From the NCBI GenBank assembly GCA_030549495.1, contig JAUIRK010000898.1, positions 310,001 through 374,000 on the forward strand: DNA of 64,000 nt, given 5' to 3'. Shown here in pieces: positions 49,301 to 56,593 of this stretch (its first letter is position 1; each line of letters begins with the position of its first letter). A program made the translations under genes and the position numbers. Below the pieces are notes generated by a model. The model saw only the letters and a program-made list of their open reading frames with translations, was not told the origin of the DNA and did not search any database. Source of the stretch: Nectonema munidae (taxonomy: Eukaryota; Nematomorpha; Nectonematoida; Nectonematidae).

Positions 49301-51777
49301 AAAGCATTAGGTTTGTACAGAAAACAGATTCATCAAGGATATGCAATATGTATGATTTTCTTCCAGAATTGGATGCTAATTGTAATAACAAATGCAAACA
49401 TTTGTACGTTTTAACCATCCAGAATGCATACAAAATCATGACTGGAGTTGGGTTCAAAGTACGCATCAATTTAGCTGGCATCTAGTTACTGCTAGACTTG
49501 ATCTTCAATCAACTACACGTTAACGTTGCGTTTTCATCATCTTTTTTACTACACTGCTCCCTCGCTTTACCGCCACCCCGATTTATCGTCAACCCCGTAT
49601 ACCGCCATACAATTATGTAGACCCGATTTCTCTCCATTATAATTCCCCCGATTTAACGCCCTTCGTTATCCGCCATCCGTCAATAACATTGATAGAACAA
49701 GCACACTTTTTGTCATTGAAATAACCCTCGATTTAACGCCATGCGTTGTTGATTCAATTTTAGCAGTGAGTTTATCTGACACTCATGCTTAAGTTTCTGA
49801 CAGAATAAGGTTGATGATGTACAACAGAAATCGATAAAATATGATGTTTAGTTGGAGAGCATATTTCATATCATGATACATAGTACTAATTATTTTTGAT
49901 TTGCAGTCGAATTTCTTACATTTTCTACACCTTCTTATGGAAAACGCCCCCAAACGTAAAAGAAACGTGTCAAAAAAAAGAAATCTTTGAGTTCCATGAA
50001 AGTCATCTAATGGCTAGTCAACAGGTAATTGCTGAACATTTCAGCAAAGTTTAGGAATTTGAAGTTAAAAGAAGGACTGTTGGAGATATTTTAAAAGAAA
50101 AAGAAAAGTTCAAATAAATTTTTGCATTTCTTACTTTAATTAAATGCCGTACTTTACAATACTACTCAAAGCAAATAAGACAACTACATTTTCGATACCC
50201 CCGATATACCGCCAATTGATGATGACCCCAATAGTGGCTGTATATTATTCTCAAAGTGTGATGGTTTGATCATACAAAGAAGAACTGATAATAATTCAAT
50301 AGCCTAAGTCAGTAGTCATACATATATATATATATATATGATGATCGAATACAAGAGAAATAAAGAATTCAAGAATTTATTTTAGAATACCTGAATCATC
50401 ATTTTGAATACTAAAATAGATATAAAATATGAGCTCAAGCCAAAGTCATTTCGTACATAAACTGGTTATTTCGTACCGAAAAGTAAACAAAAATGATTCG
50501 GAACGTCCAAAACGAGCTACGAAATGTTTCGTTTCTCGAAACGTCTTAAGTACGAAATATCCTATACCGATTTATATATAAAAATGTTGAAGCAATAAAT
50601 CATTCAAATACAAGAAAGCATTTTCAAGGTTTACACATTTTTATATTTTTTTACGTTTACAAGAAGTTAATAAAAAGTGATCGAGCTTGATAAGCTTTAA
50701 TGGTAAAGAGATGTGAAAAAAACAAGAAACCTCTTTACCTTATTTTTGTATATAAATATGCATAGATTATATTGCCTGGGCTTTTATTAAATAATGTATA
50801 GTGTAACTCGATAAAATCAACATTAATAAGTTTGTATAGTAATTCGTGAATTTCTTGCAATTTTTAATTTGTTATGACATTAGAATCTAATGATTGACAG
50901 CTCAAATTGGATTTTGATTGAAAAAAAATTCAGTTAAACTTTAAAATGAAAGTTCACACTTATTGAAAAATTTGTTGAAATTTCCTATATACACGTTTTT
51001 AGATAAGCTTTCACACGTTTTAGATCATTTTCCATCTATTTAACACTATTTTTAAAATTACTATCTAAAAAATGAAATATTTGTTTCCTTCAAATTATGA
51101 TTTGGTTTTAGTTTTTTAACTAAATTTGATTTGGTTAAGTTTTAGTTTTTAAAATATTGTTTACTTCATAAAACTGAAATGTAAAACGGTGAAATAGAAT
51201 CTTTTCAATTTTTTTTACTTAAAAAAGTTTATCAGTGTTCTAAATATAAGATAAAAAGTCAAAATTTTCATTTTCATTTTTATTGTAAAATATGTTGTAT
51301 ACATTTTTTTAATAAAAGCTTTTAAAATAATCCATTCTTACGATTTGAGGACCAGAATTTTTAAGATGGATCATCTGCTTTCTTTTTAATAGAATTTTAA
51401 ATCTTTGAAACAGACGATTTTTATTTCTTGTGGCACTGATGTCAAAGTGGAGAATGAAATTTTTATTACTCTTTTCAATGATAATTTTTCAGCAAAATTT
51501 TCGCAAAATATTTAGTATATAATGTTTACTTCAGCCAAATTGTGATGATAAAAGGAAGAAAAGGAGTTTGGTGGGTGAAGAAGGATTACTTGGTGTGATG
51601 AATATTTCTGACAAAATTGATGTTCACTCGATCGAAGAAATTACCAAAGACTTGAATGAATACAATATCAATAATCACGGTAAGATATTTAAGTAATTTA
51701 TGCATATTGAAATTTTTAATTAAGTTCAATAACATAATATCAACGTTTCAGTTTGCGCAATCGTTTCCTATATATGA
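29474..51777 (+). CDS. ZP-domain extracellular matrix protein (eight exons, 468 residues)
   Basis: Joining 29474-29966, 33176-33360, 35513-35664, 38956-39113, 45073-45157, 47444-47606, 51535-51679 and 51752-51777 gives an unbroken 1407-nt frame with GT/AG introns and matching phases (1,0,2,1,2,0,1). Residues 40-115 are charged and probably coiled coil, and 116-145 are Thr/Ser/Pro-rich. ZP-N spans about 170-256 (Cys 170, 202, 221, 256) and ZP-C about 283-415 (Cys 340, 359, 401, 406, 410, 415). KRKKR at 418-422 is a furin-type site just after the ZP domain, as in most family members. Such proteins polymerise in apical matrix, in arthropods under cuticle. The usual C-terminal membrane span is not seen, and the signal peptide probably lies in or across an upstream exon. 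Which arthropod ZP subfamily it belongs to is not decided. Confidence 0.9.
30823..30931. mobile_element. short hAT-type MITE in ZP intron 1, 109 bp
   Basis: The ends CAGGGATGCACC and GATCCTAGCCTG resemble the inverted terminus CAGGGATGGATCTAGA at 62227. Flanks CATGCACT and CATACACG agree at 6 of 8 bases. Runs of G and C fill the interior. Confidence 0.6.
32494..32527 (+). repeat. SINE family 1, 3' fragment
   Basis: CCATCTGTCCAGTTATGCAA followed by GATTATTCTTC matches the body of the SINEs at 25366-25520 and 44208-44350. The tRNA-derived head is missing. Confidence 0.6.
32750..32820 (+). repeat. degenerate CTAACA/CCCTAA tandem repeat
   Basis: Imperfect units ACGCTAACACTAAACCTAAC end in CACTAACCCTAACCCCC. 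The last part is identical to two telomere-type CCCTAA units. It is interstitial and short. Confidence 0.6.
33176..33360 (+). CDS. ZP gene exon B: first half of ZP-N
   Basis: The acceptor TTTTGTTTTCCAG is followed by a frame reading DLQTSCHRGSRLMDVQLKF, then FNGEVFVKGYF and YNRCKFYG, and ending INSCGIREK. CxxGxxMxVxLxF and FxGxVxVKGY are standard ZP-N wording and supply three of its four cysteines. The donor is AAAAG|GTATCA, phase 0. Confidence 0.92.
33361..35127. other. ZP intron 2 sequence
   Basis: Bases 33440-33820 contain GTGGCGCCCC and GAAATGGCGCCCCCTAGG phrases that look like a decayed DNA element. Bases 33990-34250 and 34800-35040 carry the dispersed AGTCAA repeat. No gene is supported. 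Confidence 0.4.
35128..35314. mobile_element. 187-bp MITE with inverted ends of about 55 bp
   Basis: TCTTTTCGTTTAGACGGCCA, continuing through CATTTCGTCTGCCTTTTA, is inverted almost perfectly from 35263 to 35314. The centre is A/T only. No obvious target duplication was found and the superfamily is unknown. A transcript from either strand would form a long hairpin. Confidence 0.8.
35513..35664 (+). CDS. ZP gene exon C: end of ZP-N
   Basis: The acceptor CTTTTTTGTTTAG precedes EHKLMLTIIVKMQKDLPVLS, then SDKSYKLVCNTAS, matching the ZP-N IVVQxDPxVxxxxDxxYxLxC pattern with the fourth cysteine. The exon continues into the ZP-N/ZP-C linker (IDKVWQVTV). The donor is CC|GTGAGT, phase 2. Confidence 0.92.
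35714..36523. mobile_element. hAT-type non-autonomous element, about 810 bp, in ZP intron 3
   Basis: The left end CAGGCATGTCCAACC pairs with the right end GGTTTGACATTCTTA, diverged. Flanks CATTAGAA and AATGAGAA agree at 6 of 8 bases. The interior is AT-rich without transposase. Confidence 0.6.
36524..37896. other. ZP intron 3 sequence
   Basis: A TA microsatellite lies at about 37354-37382. Bases 36990-37250 are less AT-rich and of unknown nature. There is no gene. Confidence 0.4.
37897..38014. mobile_element. piggyBac-type MITE, 118 bp
   Basis: CCCTTTGAGG at the left and CCTCAAAGGG at the right are perfect 10-bp inverted ends. TTAA precedes (37893-37896) and TTAG, one change from TTAA, follows. 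TTAA is the piggyBac target. A reverse-orientation relative is at 51342-51445 and a half-copy at about 27315. Confidence 0.75.
38956..39113 (+). CDS. ZP gene exon D: linker and start of ZP-C
   Basis: This exon encodes SLTTTVYKNPDLLEAPNVTM, KVISGKEITRQGAHLL and GEVGTTVLTLENNQ, the MxIxxGxxxxxxxxVxxGxxLTL part of ZP-C. The acceptor is a tandem TAGCAG, so the exon may start at 38956 or 38959 without changing frame (one Ser more or less). The donor is CAAA|GTATGA, phase 1, weak. Confidence 0.85.
39675..39910 (+). mobile_element. possible hAT transposase scrap in ZP intron 4
   Basis: The plus strand reads SLSSETNLIKSNTELTE, stop, LQRSDLNIIDALTLINSTVS, wording similar to the LQxxDxxIxxAxxLIxxT helix of ZMYM1-like hAT transposases. 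It is short and broken. Confidence 0.35.
39932..40003. mobile_element. right half of a piggyBac-type MITE
   Basis: CAAAGTCATTGAAAAAAG, GACGAAGATGAAATTACTT and the GG plus TTAA end match the right half of 20208-20338. Confidence 0.55.
40004..41604. other. ZP intron 4 sequence
   Basis: An AG microsatellite lies at 40822-40848. Two overlapping minus frames at 41174-41495 match nothing I know and are not called. Nothing else is supported. Confidence 0.4.
41613..43803 (+). mobile_element. 2.19-kb DNA transposon, hAT-like by target site, in ZP intron 4
   Basis: The inverted ends TAGGGTTATGAC and GTCATAGCCCTA are bounded by perfect 8-bp direct repeats ATGTGCAC (41605-41612 and 43804-43811). Plus-strand coding runs 41924-43677 with open stretches of 100 codons (41924-42226) and 178 codons (43138-43674). 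Between them, broken frames give FCLYFDGKNIKNQK, VSLVNPQRNLYFGILS and VVMIISDTTAVNTGRK. A DGK and a later ISDTT aspartate could be catalytic. The end reads WKKLPCIQNSRWNFRAIL, FFLLPKWRNQ and MKCPKSLKSFNTHWVTADS. I know similar proteins only as unnamed transposase-like genes. Eight-bp duplication suggests hAT. Several stops and frameshifts make it dead. Confidence 0.8.
43812..45072. other. remainder of ZP intron 4
   Basis: This stretch contains the SINE at 44208-44350 and otherwise AT-rich sequence with no supported feature. Confidence 0.4.
44208..44350 (+). repeat. SINE family 1, second copy
   Basis: A diverged box A (GTGGCCTAGTCG) and box B (GAATTCGATTCTT) precede the conserved body TACCATCTGTCCAGCTATG, then CAGGTTATTCTTC. 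It ends GAGGACTAAAAAAATTC. It is colinear with 25366-25520. Confidence 0.7.
45073..45157 (+). CDS. ZP gene exon E: core of ZP-C
   Basis: The acceptor CTATTATACAG precedes FNMDITVSDCYANDGRN and LHDIQLINSE. DIxVxxCxAxDG...IQLI is the most conserved stretch of arthropod ZP-C domains. The donor is GAGG|GTAATG phase 2 (frame reads GG|GTAATG). It sits about 6 kb after exon D, an intron stretched by a 2.2-kb transposon and a SINE. Confidence 0.92.
45158..45800. other. ZP intron 5, first part
   Basis: C-runs and CCCTAGATCC at 45195-45235 resemble the hAT-type terminus at 62170-62227. Nothing else is recognised. Confidence 0.35.
45801..46650 (-). repeat. SINE family 2, copy split by a hAT element
   Basis: Bases 45801-45910 (GTTTTCATCGAGAAGGCCC, CGAACTATGAGAA, GGGATCGAACCC) and 46630-46650 (AACCTTACTCACGCCCT) are the two parts of one reverse-oriented SINE. 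They are separated by the 711-bp element at 45911-46621. Confidence 0.8.
45911..46621. mobile_element. hAT non-autonomous element, 711 bp, nested in a SINE
   Basis: The ends CAGCTGTTATTAAC and GTTAAGAACCGCTG are inverted with few mismatches, and GGGTCGCGACC lies near the right end. ACCTAACC is duplicated exactly at 45903-45910 and 46622-46629, within the SINE head. There is no transposase. The open frames inside are not genes. Confidence 0.9.
46714..46990 (-). mobile_element. possible LINE 3' end with AAT-rich tail
   Basis: AATAATAATAATTATTATTA, then TTTATTTATTCAAAAAAAGGC, read on the minus strand as GCCTTTTTTTGAATAAATAA with an AAT-repeat tail, the style of CR1/Jockey-like 3' ends. No coding part is visible. 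Confidence 0.35.
46991..47443. other. ZP intron 5, last part
   Basis: AT-rich. A tandem TTTTACG repeat (about 47283-47302) is the only visible structure. Confidence 0.35.
47444..47606 (+). CDS. ZP gene exon F: second half of ZP-C
   Basis: After acceptor AATTCTTAAAG the frame reads CPVHKNIAGYMRYETT, then TFAYFRFKIFKFPDTS and VVIFKCKVQICIKNCPR. CPxD..., F+AF+FP+TS, VxFxCxVxxC and C...C are the ZP-C signature and supply four cysteines in this exon. The donor AGA|GTAATT, phase 0, is acceptable. Confidence 0.93.
47607..48640. other. ZP intron 6, first part
   Basis: No gene is seen. GGTTACGCCTCTAATCAGG at about 47819 resembles a DNA-element end without a visible partner. Confidence 0.35.
48648..48955 (+). 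repeat. variable TTAGTTGATT-type tandem repeat, about 300 bp
   Basis: TTAG, TTGA, TTGG and TAAG tetrads alternate throughout, with a longer phrase ATTAAGTTTTAAGTTAGTTG repeated two to three times at 48725-48820. It is purine/pyrimidine-biased low-complexity DNA inside intron 6. Confidence 0.85.
48956..49549. other. ZP intron 6, middle part
   Basis: A minus frame at 49275-49481 is not recognisable and is not called. No other feature is seen. Confidence 0.3.
49552..50240 (+). mobile_element. deleted pogo/Tigger element, 689 bp
   Basis: It is flanked by TA (49550-49551 and 50241-50242). The left end has CACTGCTCCCTCGCTTTACC and multiple ACCGCCA/CCCCGATTTA phrases. The right end has CCCCGATATACCGCCAATTG. 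Inside, from about 49937, the plus strand reads MENAPKRKRNVSKKR, then after a frame change ASQQVIAEHFSK and RRTVGDILKEKEKF, the N-terminal CENP-B/Psq helix-turn-helix of pogo transposases. The DDE domain is gone, so it is non-autonomous. Confidence 0.8.
50243..51341. other. ZP intron 6, last part
   Basis: A short TA microsatellite lies at about 50322-50338. The rest is AT-rich with no feature I can support. Confidence 0.35.
51342..51445. mobile_element. piggyBac-type MITE, diverged copy
   Basis: TTTGAGGACCAGAATTTT, ATCATCTGCTT and CAGACGATTTTTATTTCTTG match the reverse complement of 37897-38014. The right end is decayed. Confidence 0.6.
51535..51679 (+). CDS. ZP gene exon G: furin site and C-terminal tail
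   Basis: The acceptor GTTTACTTCAG precedes PNCDDKRKKRSLVGEEG, then LLGVMNISDKIDVHSIEEIT. The last ZP-C cysteine is followed directly by KRKKR|S, a furin-type cleavage site. Cleavage there normally releases ZP proteins for polymerisation. The donor is CACG|GTAAGA, phase 1, a strong match. Confidence 0.88.
51752..51777 (+). CDS. ZP gene exon H: short last coding exon
   Basis: Only 72 bp after exon G, acceptor AACGTTTCAG leads in phase 1 to VCAIVSYI and a TGA stop. It is short, and it leaves the protein without the membrane span usual in this family. Retention of this last intron or another downstream exon is possible. An AATAAA lies at about 52231, roughly 450 bp after the stop. Confidence 0.55.
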
Positions 51778-51889
51778 AATACACTACTGACAAATGTAGA
51801 TATCTGTTATTTTTTTACACAATAACACCGCTTCAAAACAACAAGGCGGGGTGTGCTTATCTAAATTTTACAACATATAATTTAATTCC

Positions 51890-52018
51890 TACCTTATCTT
51901 CTTCTTCTTTGACTACACCTCGTCTCCAAGTTGGAGATCGGTGGTTTCTCTCTCTCCACCTTTCTCGATTTGGCGCGTCTTCTTCAGTGAATTCGAGTTC
52001 ATCGAGTCGCTGTTTCAT
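51890..52018 (-). mobile_element. possible LINE ORF2 C-terminal scrap
   Basis: The minus strand from 52018 reads MKQRLDELEFTEEDAPNRER and WRERNHRSPTWRRGVVKEEE. LxxLxxTEEDAxNRxxWRxxxHxSxP is wording found at the very C-terminus of several LINE polymerase ORFs. The rest of the element is not legible. It lies just after the ZP stop, possibly in its 3' untranslated region. Confidence 0.45.
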
Positions 52019-52228
52019 GCCATCATTTCATCTTTTTTCCTCTGCTTCTCACTCCCACAGTCCCACCACTTTCTTATCGAACACTTAGCGCAACATCATC
52101 TTCCTTCCTCCTTAAGAAAGAAAAAGCCAAAATTAATTGCTACCATATCTCTCTTTGATCTGTTCATAATTAATCGAAGAAATTCTCATTTACGATGACA
52201 TACACGAATTGAATTTCCTTGTTGAAAA

Positions 52229-52238
52229 CATGAATAAA
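52229..52238 (+). terminator. candidate polyadenylation signal for the ZP gene
   Basis: AATAAA within CATGAATAAATGC is the first clear signal I noted after the exon H stop. Such hexamers are common in AT-rich DNA. Confidence 0.25.
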
Positions 52239-52669
52239 TGCACTCACTTTTATTAAGGAGATCTATTAACAATAAGAAATCTAAATGGTGCTAAATCCCA
52301 CAAAAATATTTAATTTTGTGGTGTAAGTTAAATTTGAGGCTTGAATTCCCATGATTTCAGCTCTTTTTGAATCCTCTTTTTCTTAAACCAGCATAACTTA
52401 GGTAAGTCTTTCAACTTCTTGAAATATAAAACTATTCTGCAATTGATAAAACAAGAATCATGAGTTTCATACTACACCCTGTAATTACTAATTTCTTAAC
52501 ATATACAAATGCATCATTTTGTTTATACTGATTATTTCATTTCACGTTATCCTAATTCTTTACGCTCCAGTTCAAAATCATTCCTTACTCCCTGCAATGA
52601 AAGTTTTTAATGGTATCAAAACACATTAATGCGTTAATCTGATTTTTACTGGTATTTTTAAATGGGGTC

Positions 52670-53165
52670 TTGTCAAAACTGCCCCAATACCAAAACGACC
52701 ACAGTTTTCTGGTCCAAACAGCCCTATCCAAAATGTCAAAACGAACTCAAAAAGTATTATTTACATCACTAAAAATGTTATTAATATTATTGCTTGAACA
52801 GAGATGAGTGTCGATAAAATGAATATCTGCAATGTTTGCATATTCTGATAGTATGCACTTCATTGATAACAAAAATAAAAGTGAAAAAAAATTAAAATGA
52901 TTTATGCGGGCATAGTTAACTCGCTACAATATACTTTTGCCAACTCGTCCTATTTCCTCACCAATTAGCGCTGATTATTTTCAGCAATATATCAAGCGTA
53001 TGACGTGTATTTATTAAGAATTTCAAAGAATAATGTTCAACTAATCGCCGTTTTTTCTAATCGTTTTGTTTAATGAGTGTGGCCGTTTTGGTTAAGAAGT
53101 GTGACCATTTTGTTCAAAAAATTGTGTGCCTGTTTTCGTAGGGGGCCGTTCTTAGCTATAAATCT
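52670..53165. mobile_element. possible decayed inverted-end element
   Basis: CAAAACTGCCCCAATACCAAAACGACCACAG-type phrases on the left (52675-52710) are mirrored by GTGTGGCCGTTTTGG and GGGGGCCGTT phrases on the right (53085-53155). The ends are too decayed to fix, and no target duplication was found. Confidence 0.3.
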
Positions 53166-54528
53166 TCTAATATTCTCCTTATTGCAAAAGTTCAAAATGT
53201 TTAAATCTATTTCTCAATAAACGCTATTCTCTTTTTTCCTAAAGAAAGATTTCGTCTAAATCAACAAAAATTTCTTTCGCGGTTGAAAGCAGGATATCTA
53301 TCTTTCGCTTATCATCCCCTATAATGATGAACTTTATAGCCCACATTCAACACAAAATCTCTGAATCATATTGACTCTTTCCCTAACTGCGATCGTTTTT
53401 ACTAAAAGTAACTTCGTTAGAGTTATCCTTACTTTGAACAAAAGTCTGCTCCCTTATGTGTAACGTTAAATTAAAATAATATTGGTCATTTTCATTATCT
53501 TTAACTTAAAAAGCTCTTCACTTTCATGTGGACTTTGGTTATATCGAACAGTTCCTCAAGGACTCAAATTTTCATTTCTTTGCACATTTGCCATACAAAT
53601 TAATCATTTATTCGAGTTTGGAACGCTTATTGCTTGCTTACAAATGGTTGAAAAATTCTGTTTATCGCTACTCACTAGTATGCCCTCGCTTGATGACTCT
53701 GCCACTCTTTCCTTTCTGTTTTTAATTCATTTCCCAAGCATCTTGTACCGACTAACAATTTGCTCCTGCAGTGCCATTCGGCTACTGCTGACTACTGAGT
53801 CCTATTCAACACTTACATGACCCCTATGCGAAAGGTTCTCCAACTGCACTAAATTTTTCGTCTCTTTCTACTTGTTCTTTTGTAATCTTCTTAAAATAAA
53901 ATACTGATCCTAGTCAAAATCTGGTTTCAGGGTATATTCCTACCTATTTATTTTATTCTTTGATTCGTTAATGTTCTCTAATATAAAATAGTGCAATACT
54001 TTTCAAAAGTTTTTTCAAAAATAAATTTTGACACAAATTTGACAAATTTTAGGATATAAAACATGCATACAAATAAAAAAAACGTTGTTTTAATTATTTT
54101 TATTTTACAAACTCTTATCATGTTACAAAATGAATTTTTTTTTCATTTAAAAGCATTTTAATAAATGAATTTAATAATTTAGTCGAGTTTAAGTATTCGA
54201 AAAACTTGGGTCCATAATGGACCCATAATGGACGAAAGGCGTAGTAGATTATGAGTGTAATAAGGGTTAAAAACGGAATTGCACAGCCTTATTTTCATGT
54301 TCTCGCACTTGTAATTATGTTCTAATATACCGTTTGGTTTTTTTCGTTTTATTGTCGAACTATTTTTATATCTTATGCATATCTATGGACTCAAAATTTT
54401 CCTAAAATTAATCGCTTAATCAATCAGTGAAAAAAAGTTTTGTTTTTTAAAAATTTTGACCAGAAAATACCGATAAAGAATTGATTAATTAAAAAAGTTC
54501 ACACAAAATACATATAAAGTAGTCATCT
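53166..54528. other. unassigned sequence
   Basis: Overlapping plus frames at 53482-53820 (112 and 65 codons) lie in less AT-rich sequence but match nothing I know, and I do not call them. CCATAATGGACCCATAATGGA (about 54211) is a short duplication. Confidence 0.3.
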
Positions 54529-54574
54529 ATAGATAATGACATAGTCAAAGAAAAATCATAAACATAAGAAAAAT

Positions 54575-54826
54575 GCATCGCGACCCACAATACTTAGGTG
54601 TAATAAGACAAATTCTGATCACTAGGTTTTTTATTCAACATCGACAATTTATTTGTATTTTTTTTATGATCTGCACATTGTCTTATTGATTTGTATGAAT
54701 AAAATATTAATACTTTTAGATTTTCTTCACTCTGCCCTACCTTGATTTCCTTTCTTTTTTGGACACGACCAATTTTATTTTTGACACGACCCACTGAAGG
54801 GTCGGGACCCACAGTTTGAAAACCGT
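54575..54826. mobile_element. hAT MITE, relative of 14882-15062 with an internal insertion
   Basis: GCATCGCGACCCACAATACT followed by TAGGTGTAATAAGACAAATT, and GACACGACCAATTTTATTTT followed by CGACCCACTGAAGGGTCG and TTTGAAAACCG, match both sides of the 181-bp element. About 90 extra bases lie between them. The extreme left end is missing. The flanks carry a direct repeat AGATAATGACATAGTCAAAG (54532-54551 and about 54835-54854), too long for a hAT target duplication. Confidence 0.7.
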
Positions 54827-54856
54827 TTATCTAGATAATGACATAGTCAAAGAGTA

Positions 54857-55195
54857 TTCAAAAACTTTAATTAAAATCAATATTTAATAAAAGTCAAAAT
54901 TAAAGAAGATCTTAGACAATGTGAATTAACCGGTTAACGCAAACACGGTTAATTACCATCATTAGACTCAGCTAATTATATATTAAAAAAGTGACGTTCG
55001 TTTAAATATGATGGAAGAAATTATAAATTAAAAAAATAAAAAAGTTCATACACCATTCAATTTTATGCACTTGGTCTTTATTCATATCATACTTATACCA
55101 CATTCCACTCCTCAGGTAAAAAAAATTGTCGTAAGCACTATAACGGACCCATAAAGTGGTTAAGAACCCAAACGACTAAATTCATAAAATAAAAG
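54857..55195. other. unassigned AT-rich sequence
   Basis: Nothing supported is seen. CGGACCCATAAAGTGGTTAA at about 55144 may be the end of a decayed element. Confidence 0.3.
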
Positions 55196-55321
55196 GTTTT
55201 CATCGAGAAGGCACAATTGCGCCGCTTGTATCGAACTATGAGAAAAACAGGCTTGATGCAGGATCGAACCCAAGACATTGAGTTATCGAATCCAGCATCT
55301 AACCAACCCTACTCACGCCCC
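55196..55321 (-). repeat. SINE family 2, whole copy
   Basis: Read on the minus strand: GGGCGTGAGTAGGGTTGGTT with box A-like TGGTTAGATGCTGG, box B-like GGGTTCGATCC, then body TCATAGTTCGATACAAGCGG and CTTCTCGATGAAAACC. This is the clearest copy of the family. Confidence 0.8.
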
Positions 55322-56235
55322 CAAATAAAGAAATGTGAAAGTAATACGGCGAAACATATTCTACATTTGGAATATAAAATATTTGAATATTTCGATGAAA
55401 TAAAAAGATCATAAATTTTTTTACTTTAGAAATTGGGTTTTTGAGAAGTTCTGTGAAAAAAAGTGTTTGCTTCAAAAAAGATATGGTCTTTGCTTTAATC
55501 ATTTTTTTGCCCACATTAATTATAATATTCTTAATCTTGATTGGCATACTCTTCTACAAAGTTCTAAAAGCTCCTAATAAAAAGTCTTTTAATTGAAACT
55601 GTTTGCATACCTTTTTCCATCGTGTGACTTCTTTGATAAGAATATTAAGAGTATTCGTATTTACACAGTTCAGAATTAATTTATTATAAAAATATTTTTC
55701 TATGTCAAAATTTACATTTTTTTATACATATTTGTAAAAAATAAATTTTTTTATTCTATAAAATTGACATTTTAAAGTATATTTCTTCCTATAAATTATT
55801 CTTATAGCATAGATGCATTTTATAATAAAAATGGTAAAAAGATCAGCTATATTTGCATCAATAGCAAACGCTTAATATTTTGGAACCTATATAGATTATT
55901 GGTCATTTTTTTCGGTAGGCCTCTCCCATGTTTGTGATGAAAAATCTTCATTAAATGTATAAATTTTTCACAAATTCTTCTTTCTTTTAATCCTAAAAAA
56001 CCCTAAAAAGCTGGAAAAACTGATTGAAATATTGGAGATATCTTATAAATTTGGGCAGTTAAAAGTCAATAAAGTAAATATATATTTTCCAAAATCTTTT
56101 CATCCAAAACACAAATTTTTTTTATAAAGTTGGTATAAAAGAAGTTCAAGTTAGTGGGTCAATAAATGTCATTCATAATTAATTACCGAGCACACTAACT
56201 AACCATCCAAACAGTCCCGTCACTGTTACTCAATT
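55322..56235. other. unassigned sequence with a dispersed repeat
   Basis: Bases 56040-56185 (GGGCAGTTAAAAGTCAATAA, then GTATAAAAGAAGTTCAAGTT) belong to the repeat seen at 4.72 and 34.0 kb. No gene is seen. Confidence 0.4.
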
Positions 56236-56236
56236 A

Positions 56237-56593
56237 CAGGGGGGAGGGGGGGGGGCAAACTTTTTTTTTAATTTGTTATTGTTCAACAAAAAATGTGGAA
56301 TAAAAGCAATATCTATTAAGTTAATGTTTATCTTCTTCAAAAAAAGTTTCAATTTTTTCTTTAAATAACACATTTAAAATACGAGTTTCTTCAGATATAC
56401 ATTTCTGATAATTTTGCCAAGATATAATTGATTGCATATGGGAAGCACTTTTTTCATTTTTATCAAATCCTTGATTAAAACAAAGAGATTTTTTCCCAAT
56501 TTTCAAGCGAGTAGTTGTGAAGGCTTCTATTCCAAACAAAAATTCATTCCTTGGACTTAAATATTTCTCAAATAGAGTCCTAACTATTACCAA
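56237..56593 (-). mobile_element. hAT fragment with N-terminal zinc-finger (TTF-like) region
   Basis: The minus strand reads TTTRLKIGKKSLCFNQGFDK, then NEKSASHMQSIISWQNYQKC, the end of a TTF-type finger and helix (SxxHxxSxxxWxxY) found at the start of ZMYM1-like hAT transposases. The frame stops soon after. A CAGGGGGGAGGGGGGGG run at 56237 may be the element end. The rest of the transposase is missing. Confidence 0.5.

Noticed and set aside
51753-52198. Plus-strand Ser-rich open frames after the ZP gene
   Set aside because: They are antisense to a minus-strand LINE C-terminal scrap and have no family match.
53482-53820. 112-codon gene in less AT-rich DNA
   Set aside because: No motif or splice context was found on either strand. 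It could be an exon, but nothing supports it.
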